A stretch of DNA of 64,000 bases from Bog-752 sp963799395 (GTDB taxonomy: Bacteria; Actinomycetota; Thermoleophilia; UBA2241). Position numbers and translations under genes: made by a program. Below, piece by piece: positions 9,106-17,391 of this stretch (positions within the stretch are counted from its first letter, which is position 1; the number at the start of each line of letters is the position of its first letter). Location: contig CAWCWZ010000045.1 of the NCBI GenBank assembly GCA_963799395.1, forward strand, positions 1 to 64,000, given 5' to 3'. The notes beneath the pieces are model-generated. The model searched no databases and had not been told where the DNA came from. It was given only the letters and a program-made list of their open reading frames with translations.

Positions 9106-9160
9106 CGCGAGGCGACGGGCGGGGCGGCTCCCGGAGCCGCCCCGCCCGTCGCCTCGCGCT
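9104..9160. terminator. Perfect 27-bp hairpin between convergent genes
   Basis: Arms 9104-9130 and 9134-9160 are exact reverse complements around a three-base CCG loop. The left arm begins in the PFL stop codon. There is no T-tract on either side. Its place between a plus-strand gene and a minus-strand gene ending at 9171 suggests a bidirectional terminator. Confidence 0.85.
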
Positions 9161-9170
9161 CAGTCCTTCG

Positions 9171-10062
9171 TCAGCCCTGCAGCTCGGCGAGCAGCACCTT
9201 CACCTCGGCAAGGCGATCGTCGAGCCCCAGCGCGGTGCAGGTCTTCTCCGCCTCGGTGAGCTGGATGATGGCGTCGAGAGCCTGCCCTTGAACGCGGCAC
9301 TGTTTGGCCAGCGCTATCTCGTCGTCGACCAGTGAGACGAGCAGCGCCCGCACGTTGGGGTCGGCCAGGTCGATCTCCTCGTTGCTGCTCGTCACGATGA
9401 CGTCGGACAGCGAGGCCGGGGCGGGGGCGGCCGCCGGCGGCATGTCGGGCGCTGGCAGGCTCCGGGCGGCCGGGGTGGGGACGCGGAGCGGCGGCGGGGG
9501 TGGCTGCGACGGTGGGTGTGACCGTGGCGGTCGCACGTGCGGGTGCGGCCGGCCGCGGCGCCGCCGCGGTGGGCTCGGGTGCGACCGCGGGCGGCTGCCC
9601 GGCGGGCGGCGTCTCGGGTGGGAAGATGTCCTCGTGCGAGCCGAACGGGTCGACCGGGAACGGTCCGGAGGACGCCGGCACGGCGGCGGGCACGGCCGGT
9701 TTGCCCAGGCTCTCGAAGTCGCGTGCCAGAGGTTCGTCGAGGAACGAGCCGGCCGCCGCCGGCGCCGCGATGGGCCGTAGAGACGTCGGCGGCGCGGCCG
9801 CCACCGGAGTCGCGGCCGCTGTCGGCGGCGCTGACGCCGCCGGGACCTCCGGCGCCGCGGCCGGGGCGGGCGCACCGCTCGGCGGGGGCGCGGCCGCGCC
9901 GGGCGGCGACGGCGCCGGTCGCGCCGGCTGGTCTGTGGGCGCGGCGGCCATCAGCCGTTCGTCTTTGTCGCGGGAACGAACCAGGACGATGATCAGCAGC
10001 ACCACGACGACAAGTGCCGCGATCCCGACCCCGAGCCATAGCATGTCGATCGCTGCGATCAT
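9171..10062 (-). CDS. Single-pass membrane protein, Ala/Pro-rich linker, conserved C-terminus (frameshifted)
   Basis: I do not recognise the family. Starting at ATG 10062 (GGGGGAC upstream) there is a single membrane anchor of about 25 residues, IAALVVVVLLIIVLV, then charged RSRDKDE. About 180 residues of Ala/Pro/Thr-rich linker follow. A compact, non-repetitive C-terminal module of about 75 residues comes last (SDVIVTSSNEEIDLADPNVR...EVKVLLAELQG). The linker and module are in different frames. The break lies in G-rich tracts near 9,470-9,510, so an indel there is likely. The module looks helical, perhaps a protein-interaction domain. Topology is clear; function is not. Confidence 0.6.
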
Positions 10063-10160
10063 ACGCGTGGTCCCCCTGACTCGCCGATCTCGAGCTTCAA
10101 GTTCTGTCTCCCGGGACCGTTCCCTTCGGTCGTCGGCTGGGGAGACGATAGAGTCGCGGC

Positions 10161-11188
10161 ATGATCGACCCGGCCGTGTTGCGCGCCACGATGGCCGACC
10201 TGGGCCAGCCGCCGTACCGCGCCACCCAGGTCTATCGGGCGCTGACACGGGGCCTCGCGACCGACTTCGCGGCGGTCGGCGTTCTGCCGGCCGCCCTGCG
10301 CGCGGCTCTCGCCGAGCGCCTCCAGCCGCTGTCGCTCGCCCCGGTCGAGACGCGCGCCACGGCGGCCGGCGACGCTCGCAAGACGCTGTTCGAGACCAAC
10401 GACGGCCACGCCGTCGAAGCCGTTCTCATGATCTACCGCCGGCGGGCGACGGTGTGCGTCTCGAGCCAGGTCGGCTGCTCGGTGCGTTGCGCGTTCTGCG
10501 CGTCGGGAGCACACGGGCTCGTGCGCGGCTTGTCGGCCGAGGAGATGGTCGACCAGGTGCTGCACTTCGCCCGCGAGCTGCGCGACGCCGGGCGGAAGGT
10601 CACCAACGTGGTCTTCATGGGCATGGGGGAGCCGTTCCTGAACTACGTCGAGACGCTGCGCGCCTGCCGCCTGCTGAACGACCCTGAGGGCTTTGGCCTG
10701 GGCGCCCGCGGCGTCTCGATCTCGACCGCCGGGGTCGTGCCGGCGCTGCGGCGCTTCACCGAGGAGGAGTCGCAGATCAACCTCGCCGTGAGCCTGCACG
10801 CCGCGACCGACGAGCTGCGCGACCGGCTCGTGCCGCTCAACCGCCGCTATCCGCTCGACGTCCTGTTCTCGGCGTGCGCCGACTACGTCGCCCGCCGCCG
10901 TCGCAAGCTCTTCTTCGAGTACGTCGTGCTGGCCGGCGTCAACGACGGCGACGACCAGGTAGCGGCCCTGTCCGAACGCCTCCGACGTCCCCTTTATCAC
11001 CTGAACCTGATCGCCTACAACGAGACCGGCGGCGAGCTCGCGCGCCCGGGGGCGCGCGAGCTCGCCGCCCTCCGCGACCGGCTCACGACCGCCGGCGTTT
11101 CGTGCACCGTCAGGCGCTCACCGGGGGAGAGATCGAGGCCGCCTGCGGGCAGCTCGCCAGCGCCCGCATGTTCGGCAAGGGCGGGTGA
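10161..11188 (+). CDS. rlmN: 23S rRNA/tRNA adenine-C2 methyltransferase RlmN (frameshifted near 3' end)
   Basis: A radical-SAM methylase that modifies A2503 of 23S rRNA and A37 of some tRNAs, about 342 residues. The cluster motif CSVRCAFC (CxxxCxxC) lies near residue 110. VVFMGMGEPFLNY, SISTAGVVP and LAVSLHAATDELRD are textbook RlmN blocks. The second catalytic Cys lies in the C-terminal EAACGQL segment. That segment is reached only by adding one base in the G5 tract at about 11,116-11,120. Without this the frame drifts past 11,188. It is almost certainly a homopolymer error. The natural stop is TGA 11186-11188. Confidence 0.92.
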
Positions 11189-11230
11189 CGATCCGACGGC
11201 GTTGGGAGCTCGGCGGCACTGAAGGCGACG

Positions 11231-11278
11231 CTGAGACCCGGCGACGCTGAGACCCGGCGACGCTGAGACCCGGCGACG
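11231..11278. repeat. Three perfect 16-bp tandem repeats
   Basis: The unit CTGAGACCCGGCGACG occurs at 11231-11246, 11247-11262 and 11263-11278, with a partial copy just before. It lies between the ends of convergent rlmN and the BON lipoprotein gene. No spacers, so it is not a CRISPR array. Confidence 0.9.
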
Positions 11279-11284
11279 CGCCGC

Positions 11285-11788
11285 TTAGTAGCCGCCGCCT
11301 CCCGGCACGATACTGAGCAGGCTCACGACCTTCACGATGCCTGGTTCGGTCACCGCGATGCGTTCGGCCGCGGCCTTCTCCCGCTGCGACTTGACCGTGC
11401 CGAACAGGTAGACGACCCGGTGGACGACGCGGACCTGGATCTCGAGCCCGACGAGGGTCGGCGAGGCGCCCAGGCGCTCGGTCAGGTCGGCACGGATGCT
11501 GGCGTCGGTGACCCTGGCCGTCGTCGGGGTAGCCGATGTGGAGGGGGCGACCGTGGTGGCGGTGCTCGGGCTCGTGGCCGGGTGGGCGGAGCCGCTCGCG
11601 GTCGCGGCCGGCGACGGCGCGCCGGCCGGGAGTGACGAGCCGGCGGCCGACGGCGCCAGGGTCGAGGCGACGACGGCCGGTCGGCCGCCGTCGCCGCAGG
11701 CCGAGGCGGTGGCCGCGAGCGCCAGCAGGACGAGCGCCATGAGCAGAAGCTGCGGTCGGCGTCGCATGGCGAGGATCATACCAGTCAC
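11285..11788 (-). CDS. BON-domain lipoprotein
   Basis: About 160 residues. After a basic start (MRRRPQ) there is a hydrophobic signal sequence and a lipobox at TASAC, so the mature protein is lipid-anchored outside the membrane. Ala/Ser/Thr-rich linker follows to about residue 90. A BON domain (bacterial OsmY and nodulation) occupies the C-terminus, from VTDASIRADL to VVSLLSI, with the core LEIQVRVVHRVVYLFGTVKS. BON proteins bind phospholipid or stabilise envelope structures. The GTG at 11788 is four bases from the galT stop; ATGs at 11779 and 11767 are alternatives. It is probably the last gene of the minus-strand block. Confidence 0.8.
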   Translation of the reverse strand: MTGMILAMRRRPQLLLMALVLLALAATASACGDGGRPAVVASTLAPSAAGSSLPAGAPSPAATASGSAHPATSPSTATTVAPSTSATPTTARVTDASIRADLTERLGASPTLVGLEIQVRVVHRVVYLFGTVKSQREKAAAERIAVTEPGIVKVVSLLSIVPGGGGY

Positions 11789-11790
11789 GC

Positions 11791-12831
11791 CTAGACGGTC
11801 GCGGCGGGCGCCGCCGCGCGCAGGCGGACGGCCGCTTCGCGCGGCTCCAGCAGGTCGACGCCGATGCCCGAGCCGAGCTCAAAGCCGGCGAGGGTCGTCA
11901 GACGCGGGGCGAACTCGAGGTGCCAGTGAAAGGGCGGGCGGGTGCCGCCTTGCCCGGCGCCGCCTTCGGCGCCGCCCTGGGCGGCGGCGCAGGGCGTGGT
12001 GTGCAGCCAGGCGTTCAGCGGTCCGTCGCCGGTGACCGCCGCGAGCGCGGCCAGGGCGCGTTTGAGGGCGCCGGCCACGGCCTCGGGGTCGGCCTGCAGA
12101 AAGTCGGCCTCGTGGGCGCGCGGCGCCAGACGCAGCTCGTAGGGCCAGCGCGACGCCTCGGGCGTGAAGGCCACGAGCGGACCGTCGAACACGACACGCG
12201 AGCCTTCGTCGAGGGTCGCGCCGAGCACGTCGCAGAGCAGGCAGCGACCGTACTTGACCTGGTAGCGGGCGAACTGCTCGAGCTCGCTCACGAGGACCGG
12301 CGGCACGATCGGCGTGGCGAAGACCTGGGAGTGGGGGTGCGAGAGCGAAGCGCCGGCGGAGCGACCGTGGTTCAGGATCACCGTGACCGCGGCCGCGCCG
12401 CCGGCGCACAGCGCCGCGATCCGCCGCTGATACATGGTGACGACGTCGGTCACCCCGGCGAGCGGCTGCGCGTGCAGCGGCCGGTCGTGATCGGGCGAGT
12501 GGACGATGACCTCGTGGCCGCCCTCGAACACCGGGTACTTGTTGGGCACCACGCGGACCGTCCAGCCGGGTGTGTCGGGGGCGCCGCCGCGCGGCCGCAG
12601 GGCATCGACCTCGGGCGGGGTCAGGCCTTCGTGACCCGGGCAGAACGGGCACTCGTCCGACGAAGCGGGTGCCGCGGCGGCTGCGCCGCCCGGAGCGCCG
12701 CCGGCATCGTCGTCGTGGGGTCGGGCGCCGCGTCCCGGCGCGATCACGGTCCAGGCGCCGCTCAGCGGATCGCGGCGCAGGCCGCCGCCGCCCGGGCGGT
12801 CGCTCGCCGGGTCGCGCGGGGGGTCGCTCAC
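11791..12831 (-). CDS. galT: Galactose-1-phosphate uridylyltransferase-like, HIT superfamily
   Basis: 346 residues. The family reaction is UDP-glucose + galactose-1-phosphate to UDP-galactose + glucose-1-phosphate (Leloir pathway). The N-terminal half has the DPLSGAWTVIAPGR opening, a CPFC zinc pair and VVPNKYPVF. The catalytic HPHSQ motif (nucleotidyl-His site) lies near residue 168 in SLSHPHSQVF. The C-terminal half has a second CLLC-type pair and the FHWHLEF histidines. Some relatives act on other sugar or nucleotide phosphates, so the exact substrate is inferred. No galK or galE is next to it. Frame intact. Confidence 0.88.
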   Translation of the reverse strand: MSDPPRDPASDRPGGGGLRRDPLSGAWTVIAPGRGARPHDDDAGGAPGGAAAAAPASSDECPFCPGHEGLTPPEVDALRPRGGAPDTPGWTVRVVPNKYPVFEGGHEVIVHSPDHDRPLHAQPLAGVTDVVTMYQRRIAALCAGGAAAVTVILNHGRSAGASLSHPHSQVFATPIVPPVLVSELEQFARYQVKYGRCLLCDVLGATLDEGSRVVFDGPLVAFTPEASRWPYELRLAPRAHEADFLQADPEAVAGALKRALAALAAVTGDGPLNAWLHTTPCAAAQGGAEGGAGQGGTRPPFHWHLEFAPRLTTLAGFELGSGIGVDLLEPREAAVRLRAAAPAATV

Positions 12832-12880
12832 CGCCGGCCGGGCTTCGTGTCGCCGGCGGCCGCGCCTGCGGTCCGCCCGG

Positions 12881-13858
12881 TCACGACCGCAGGACGAAGG
12901 CGTCGCCGCCCGACTGCTTGGCTTCGTACATGGCGCCGTCGGCCCGCGCCAGCACGACGGCGCCGCTCTCGTCGTCGGCCCTGGCCATGGTGGCGCCGAC
13001 CGACAGGGTCATGGCGAGGGACTCCTCGGTCGGCGTGACGAAGCGCGAGCTACGCACCGACTGCAACGCCCGCTCGCCGACGTGGCGCAGGTCGTCGTCG
13101 GCGCCCACGGCGCTGACGACGACGAACTCGTCGCCGCCGTAGCGCGCCAGGAGGTCCATCTTGCGCGTGCCGTCCGACAGGATGGTCGCCACGAACCGCA
13201 GCGCCTCGTCGCCGGTGGCATGGCCGAAGGCGTCGTTGACCGGCTTGAAGTCGTCGATGTCGATATGGGTCACGCCGAACCGCTGGCCGATGCGCCGATA
13301 CAGGCTGAACTGCTGCTCGAGGGTGATGTCGATGTAGCGGCGGTTGAACAGGCCGGTGAGGGGGTCGGTCACGGCCGTGTCGGAGAGCTTCTGGATGAGG
13401 CGCGTCACCTCGCGTCCGGCCACCGCTTCGAGCTCGCCGAAGACCTCGACACCGTAGAGGTTGCCGTCGATGGCGAAGCGTCGCGTCTTGACGTACACGG
13501 CGAGACGCTCGCCGTCTTCGCGCTTGAGGAAGACCTCGTTCACGCTGCGCGGGCGCCCGTCGGCGAGGCACTCTTCGAGCGGGCACGAGCCGGTGCAGAG
13601 CTTGTGGCCGTAGACGTCCTCGTGGACCAGGATGTCGTCGTAGCAGTGGCTGCCGACGATGTCGTCGGCGGAGTAGCCGGTGATGTGCTCGGCGCCCTCG
13701 CTCCAGTACACGATCCGGCGCTCGTCGTCGGTTACGTAGATACCCTCGGGGATGGCGTCGATGAGGTCGGAGAGGAAGCGGTCGAAGGTGCGCCGTCCCC
13801 AGACCGGGGCGCGACGCTCGAACTCGGCTCCCTCGAGCTTACGGTCGTCGGGCTTCAT
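12881..13858 (-). CDS. PAS-GGDEF diguanylate cyclase
   Basis: 325 residues. An N-terminal PAS sensor (about residues 22-140) contains the ITGYSADDIVG turn and a Cys cluster CTGSCPLEEC, seen in a PAS subtype that may bind metal or sense redox (inference). A GGDEF domain follows from TDPLTGLFNRRYID, with the catalytic loop YGGDEFVVV intact and the IDIDDFKPVNDAFGHATGDE metal and substrate motif. It should make cyclic di-GMP from two GTP. No RxxD inhibitory site is obvious at the usual position before GGDEF. Its ATG overlaps the stop of the DUF4388 gene (ATGA), so the two are coupled. Confidence 0.93.
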   Translation of the reverse strand: MKPDDRKLEGAEFERRAPVWGRRTFDRFLSDLIDAIPEGIYVTDDERRIVYWSEGAEHITGYSADDIVGSHCYDDILVHEDVYGHKLCTGSCPLEECLADGRPRSVNEVFLKREDGERLAVYVKTRRFAIDGNLYGVEVFGELEAVAGREVTRLIQKLSDTAVTDPLTGLFNRRYIDITLEQQFSLYRRIGQRFGVTHIDIDDFKPVNDAFGHATGDEALRFVATILSDGTRKMDLLARYGGDEFVVVSAVGADDDLRHVGERALQSVRSSRFVTPTEESLAMTLSVGATMARADDESGAVVLARADGAMYEAKQSGGDAFVLRS

Positions 13859-14607
13859 GGATCGAGGTCGAGCTTGCCGTCTGAGCCGAGCGCCGTCTCG
13901 AGCGTGGGCTTTTCGTTTGCGTTGCGCGACTTGTAGAGCTTCTGGGCGTCCTGCACGCGTTCGTAGTCGTCGTCGATGATCGCTCCCATGCGCCGCCACA
14001 GGCAGACGTCGGACTTGAGGTACTTCTCTTTGATGTCGTCGCTGCACTCGCTCTCGACGGGACAGCCGAAGCACACCTCGTTGTCGACCACCGTCTTGCT
14101 GGTCTTCATGACCTCGCCCTCGTCGATGCGCCGGTAGGCGTCGAGCAGCAGCTCCTGGACGCTGCCGACGATGCGGATGGTGAACTCGGGCATCTTGTCG
14201 GATTCGTCGAACTCGAACACGCCGTTCTGCCAGTGGGCGAGAGCGAAGACCTGGTCGAGGGTCTGCTTGGCCATGATGTCGCGGACCTGGTCGGCGGTGA
14301 TGTAGCCCTTGTCGAGCAGGCGCTGGCCGAGGGGCTTGGCCTTCTTTTCTTCCTTGCTCAGCAGCGTGTCGGCCATGAGCACCTCGGAGAGCTGCTGCTC
14401 GGTGAGCAGGCCGGCCCTGAGCAGCCGCGTGCCGAGCTTCTCGTCGGTCATCGGCAGCGAGATCGCCTGGACGCGGCCTTCGATCAGGTAGATGAACCCG
14501 AACTCGTCGAAGTCGCGCACCTCGACGATCCCGGTCGCGTGTTCCTGCGCCAGGAACTGCAGCACGCTCGCCAGGTCGAACTTGCGTATGGAACCAGACA
14601 GCAACAT
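13855..14607 (-). CDS. DUF4388 (PATAN-like) protein with Cys-rich C-terminus
   Basis: About 250 residues from ATG 14607, chosen because DUF4388 proteins usually begin MLxGxLxxFxLxxVLQ. An in-frame ATG at 14646 is possible. The first 110 residues are DUF4388: MLLSGSIRKFDLASVLQFL, then TGIVEVRDFDEFGFIYLIEGRVQA. The middle has LLRAGLLTEQQLSEVL and LGQRLLDKGYITADQV, like the GspE N-terminal repeat. Near residue 185 is CFGCPVESEC...DVCLW, four Cys that could bind metal or an Fe-S cluster (inference). DUF4388 proteins often couple to two-component or GGDEF signalling; the ATGA overlap with the cyclase agrees. Confidence 0.85.
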   Translation of the reverse strand: MLLSGSIRKFDLASVLQFLAQEHATGIVEVRDFDEFGFIYLIEGRVQAISLPMTDEKLGTRLLRAGLLTEQQLSEVLMADTLLSKEEKKAKPLGQRLLDKGYITADQVRDIMAKQTLDQVFALAHWQNGVFEFDESDKMPEFTIRIVGSVQELLLDAYRRIDEGEVMKTSKTVVDNEVCFGCPVESECSDDIKEKYLKSDVCLWRRMGAIIDDDYERVQDAQKLYKSRNANEKPTLETALGSDGKLDLDP

Positions 14608-14710
14608 GGGCCGTGCGCTCTCCCCTTTCCCGCTGGTTTTCGGCACAGTATGGCAGAAATGTTAGGATGTGCTGATGTTGCGGGCGGGTCAGAGCGACCC
14701 GGGCGCGCGA

Positions 14711-14740
14711 TTGACCCTCCCCCTCGAGGCTGGCTATACT
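14711..14740 (+). promoter_or_regulatory. Sigma-70-type promoter of the rpmH operon
   Basis: TTGACC at 14711-14716 and TATACT at 14735-14740 with an 18-base spacer, close to the housekeeping consensus. The predicted transcription start is near 14,747, about 29 bases before the rpmH GTG. It fits a strongly expressed ribosomal protein gene. Confidence 0.8.
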
Positions 14741-14775
14741 TGCCCCTTTGGATACAGTGAACGAGCGAGGACGCC

Positions 14776-14910
14776 GTGAAGAGGACCTACCAGCCGAACA
14801 CCCGCAAGCGCGCCAAGACGCACGGGTTTCGCAAGCGCATGAGCACCAAGGCGGGTCGGTCGGTGATCAAGCGGCGGCGTCAGAAGGGACGCAAGCGGCT
14901 GACCGCCTAG
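14776..14910 (+). CDS. rpmH: 50S ribosomal protein L34
   Basis: 44 codons from GTG 14776 to TAG 14910. The sequence is the standard L34: MKRTYQPNTRKRAKTHGFR at the start, then RMSTKAGRSVIKRRRQKGR and RLTA. L34 is a basic protein of the large ribosomal subunit. It is the first gene of the conserved rpmH-rnpA-yidD-yidC-jag cluster, 12 bases ahead of rnpA. In many bacteria dnaA lies upstream on the other side; here that side holds the DUF4388 gene. Confidence 0.98.
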   Translation: MKRTYQPNTRKRAKTHGFRKRMSTKAGRSVIKRRRQKGRKRLTA

Positions 14911-14921
14911 CCGGACGGCGC

Positions 14922-15293
14922 ATGGCGGCCAAGCGCTCGCGGCTCTCGCGGTCCGGCGACTTCCAGCGCGTCTATCGCCAGGGAAGGTCGACCGCGTCGC
15001 GGTTCCTGGTGTTGCACTACTTCGAACAACCGGCCGGGACGGCCGGCGCAGAGCCGCGTCTCGGCCTGTCGGTGTCCAAGAAACTCGGCGGGGCGGTGGT
15101 GCGCAACCGCGTCAAGCGCCTCCTGCGCGAGGCCTTCCGCGAGTGCGCGGAGCGACTGCCCGGAGACTACGACTACGTGTTGATCGCCCGACCGCAGCTC
15201 ACCGAACTGCTCGACGCCCCCGACAAAGGCGCCGTCCCGGCGGCCGTGCGCGACGTCTTCGAGCGCGCCGGCCTGCTCGAGAAAGGTCTCTAG
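14922..15293 (+). CDS. rnpA: Ribonuclease P protein component
   Basis: 123 residues. This basic protein helps the RNase P RNA trim the 5' leader of pre-tRNAs. The RNR motif is LGGAVVRNRVKRLLREAFRE (about residues 55-75). The N-terminal RLSRSGDFQRVYRQGRS substrate cleft is also typical. It is placed immediately after rpmH and eight bases before yidD, as in most bacteria. The ATG at 14922 fits family length. Frame intact. Confidence 0.97.
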   Translation: MAAKRSRLSRSGDFQRVYRQGRSTASRFLVLHYFEQPAGTAGAEPRLGLSVSKKLGGAVVRNRVKRLLREAFRECAERLPGDYDYVLIARPQLTELLDAPDKGAVPAAVRDVFERAGLLEKGL

Positions 15294-15301
15294 CGCAGAG
15301 C

Positions 15302-15527
15302 ATGATCCGCACGATCTTCATCGCGCCCATCAGGTTCTATCAGCTCGCCATCTCGCCGATGCTCGGGCAGCGCTGCAAGTACTACCCGAGCTGTTCCGAG
15401 TACACCATCGAGGCCATCCGCACGCACGGCCCTCTCAAGGGTATCGTCTCTGGGTGCCTGGCGCATCCTGCGCTGCAACCCCTTCAGCCACGGCGGCGTC
15501 GACCACGTGCCGCCGCGGCACGCCTAG
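15302..15527 (+). CDS. yidD: Membrane protein insertion efficiency factor YidD (frameshifted)
   Basis: About 75 residues. YidD is a small membrane-associated helper of the YidC insertion pathway. IAPIRFYQLAISPMLGQRCKYYPSCSEYTIEAI is nearly invariant in the family. After LKGIV an extra base near 15,447-15,453 breaks the frame. In the next frame the normal end GAWRILRCNPFSHGGVDHVP appears and stops at TAG 15525-15527, five bases before yidC. Likely a sequencing indel. Confidence 0.9.
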
Positions 15528-15531
15528 AGCC

Positions 15532-16575
15532 ATGCTCTCGTACCTGCCCCATCTCGCCGTCCTGATCGCGACCAACCCGGTCTTCCACACGCTGGGGCAG
15601 ATCTTCGGGCCCCTGGTCGACCTGCTGCGCGGCATCCTGCGCGGCATTCACGGCGTGATCGGCAGCTGGGGCTGGTCGATCATCATCCTCACGATCATCG
15701 TGCGGCTCATCCTCATGCCGCTCACCTTCAAGCAGTTCCGCTCGGCCCAGGCGATGCAGCGTATCCAGCCCAAGATCAAGGAGCTGCAGCGCAAGTACAA
15801 GACCGACAAGCGCAAGCTGCAAGAAGAGACCATGAAGCTCTACCAGGAGTACCGGGTCAACCCGTTCGCGTCGTGCCTGCCGCTGCTGCTGCAGATGCCG
15901 ATCTTCATCTGCCTGTACTACGCCATCAGGTTCACGCCCGAGATCCGCACCTCGAGCTTCTGGATCATCCCTTCGCTGGGCAAGCCCTATCTGCCCCTGT
16001 TCGTCTTCTACATCCTCTCTCAGCTCGTCTCGACCGAGCTCATGATGCAGCCCGAGACCGACAAGCAGCAGAAGTGGCTCATGCGAGCCATGCCGGTCAT
16101 GTTCATCTTCATCCTCTTCCGCTTCCCTGCGGGCCTCATGCTCTACTGGGTGACGACCAACCTGTGGACGATCATGCAGCAGGTCATCATCCGGCGGACG
16201 GCGCCCAAGACCGAGCCCGTACCGCTCGGCCCCAAGCCGCCGGGGCGCTTCATGCGGGCGCTCTCGCAGGCGCAGGCGAGAACCGCCGACGCCCAGCCGC
16301 AGAAGGCCGGCGGCGGTTCGGGACGCAGCGGCGGCAGCAGCGGCAAGAGCGCTTCCGGCAAGGGCTCAGGCTCCCGGCCGGGCGGCGGCAAGAGCAGCGG
16401 CGCCAAGGGCTCCGCCGCCCGACAGGGCAGCGGCAAGACCGGTGGCGACCGGCCGGCGCAGAAGCGGCCGGGCCAACCGCGACCGGCGGGCAAGGGCGGG
16501 ACGCAGCCGAGCGGCAAGCGTCCCAGTCGACCGAGTGGAGCGAGCGATGGACCAAAGCGTAAGCCCACCTCCTGA
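15532..16575 (+). CDS. yidC: Membrane protein insertase YidC (60 kDa homologue)
   Basis: 347 residues. It inserts membrane proteins into the lipid bilayer, alone or with SecYEG. The OXA1/YidC core has about five hydrophobic segments. The conserved Arg in the first (SIIILTIIVRLILMPLTF) and the MQRIQPKIKELQRKYKTDKRK cytoplasmic hairpin are visible. There is no periplasmic P1 domain, as in Gram-positive bacteria. The last 115 residues are a Gly/Ser/Lys/Arg-rich basic tail (GKSASGKGSGSR and similar) that could bind the ribosome. The end overlaps jag by 29 bases in another frame. Confidence 0.95.
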   Translation: MLSYLPHLAVLIATNPVFHTLGQIFGPLVDLLRGILRGIHGVIGSWGWSIIILTIIVRLILMPLTFKQFRSAQAMQRIQPKIKELQRKYKTDKRKLQEETMKLYQEYRVNPFASCLPLLLQMPIFICLYYAIRFTPEIRTSSFWIIPSLGKPYLPLFVFYILSQLVSTELMMQPETDKQQKWLMRAMPVMFIFILFRFPAGLMLYWVTTNLWTIMQQVIIRRTAPKTEPVPLGPKPPGRFMRALSQAQARTADAQPQKAGGGSGRSGGSSGKSASGKGSGSRPGGGKSSGAKGSAARQGSGKTGGDRPAQKRPGQPRPAGKGGTQPSGKRPSRPSGASDGPKRKPTS

Positions 16576-17276
16576 CGAGCAGGCCGACGACACCGAATTC
16601 GCCACCGTGGCCAGCGCGGCTACCGTCGAGGCGGCCAAGAAGAAGGCCCTCGAGCAGCTGCGCAAGGTGGTGCCCTACGTCCGCGAAGACGACGTCGAGT
16701 TCATCGTGGTCGACGAGGGCGGCCAGGGCGGCTTTCTGGGGATGGGCAAGTCGCAGCCGCGCGTCGAGGCGCGGGTGCTGCCCGGCGCCGCCGTCGTCGA
16801 CGGCGACGTGGTCGACGCCGACGAGGCTCTCGACAAGCTCGACGAGTTCGTCACGCAGGTCACCTCGGGCATGGGTCTCGAGGTCGACGTCGAGGTCTCG
16901 CGGGTCGGCGAGGCCGTCGTGGCCGAGATCGCCGGCGGCGATCTCGGCCTTCTGATCGGCCGCCACGGCCAGACGCTCGACGCGCTGCAGTACCTGGCCG
17001 CGATCGTCGTCAACGGCCACTCGCACGCCCGCCGCCAGGTCATCGTCGACGCCGAAGGCTACCGCAACCGCCGCGAGGTCTCGCTCAAATCGGTGGCCGA
17101 ACGGGCCGCGCAAAAGGTCGAACGCAACGCGCAGCGAGGTCGTCCTGAAGCCGATGACCGCCGCCGAGCGCAAGATCGTGCATCTCCACCTCAAAGACAA
17201 CCCCAAGGTCGAGACCCGCTCCGAGGGCGACGAGCCCCAGCGAACGGTCATCGTCTCTCCGCGCCGGCGCGCCTGA
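16547..17276 (+). CDS. jag: RNA-binding protein Jag/KhpB, Jag_N-KH-R3H (frameshifted)
   Basis: About 240 residues. Jag_N comes first (AAKKKALEQL...DVEFIVVDEGGQGGFLG). A KH domain follows with GLLIGRHGQTLDALQYLAAIVVN, then an R3H domain. The R3H half is split. After AAQKVERN an indel near 17,125-17,135 moves the frame to VVLKPMTAAERKIVHLHLKDNPKVETRSEG and the stop TGA 17274-17276. Jag/KhpB binds RNA with KhpA and affects cell division and envelope synthesis in Gram-positives. It overlaps the 3' end of yidC. Marks the end of the rpmH cluster; rsmG and parAB do not follow. Confidence 0.92.
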
Positions 17277-17391
17277 GGCGCGGTCAAGCCGGTCGTCGTC
17301 GCCGCCGATACACACTGCGAACACGACAGGCGCGCGGCCCGGCCGGGTAACCTCCGGCAGACGACACCTCGTCCGAAACAGGGAGAGACCA

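Noticed and set aside
11231..11278. CRISPR array
   Set aside because: The 16-bp units, like the 20-bp units at 45261, are directly abutting with no spacers.
14650..14780. Replication origin near rpmH
   Set aside because: I see no cluster of DnaA boxes (TTATCCACA type) or AT-rich stretch, and dnaA is absent.
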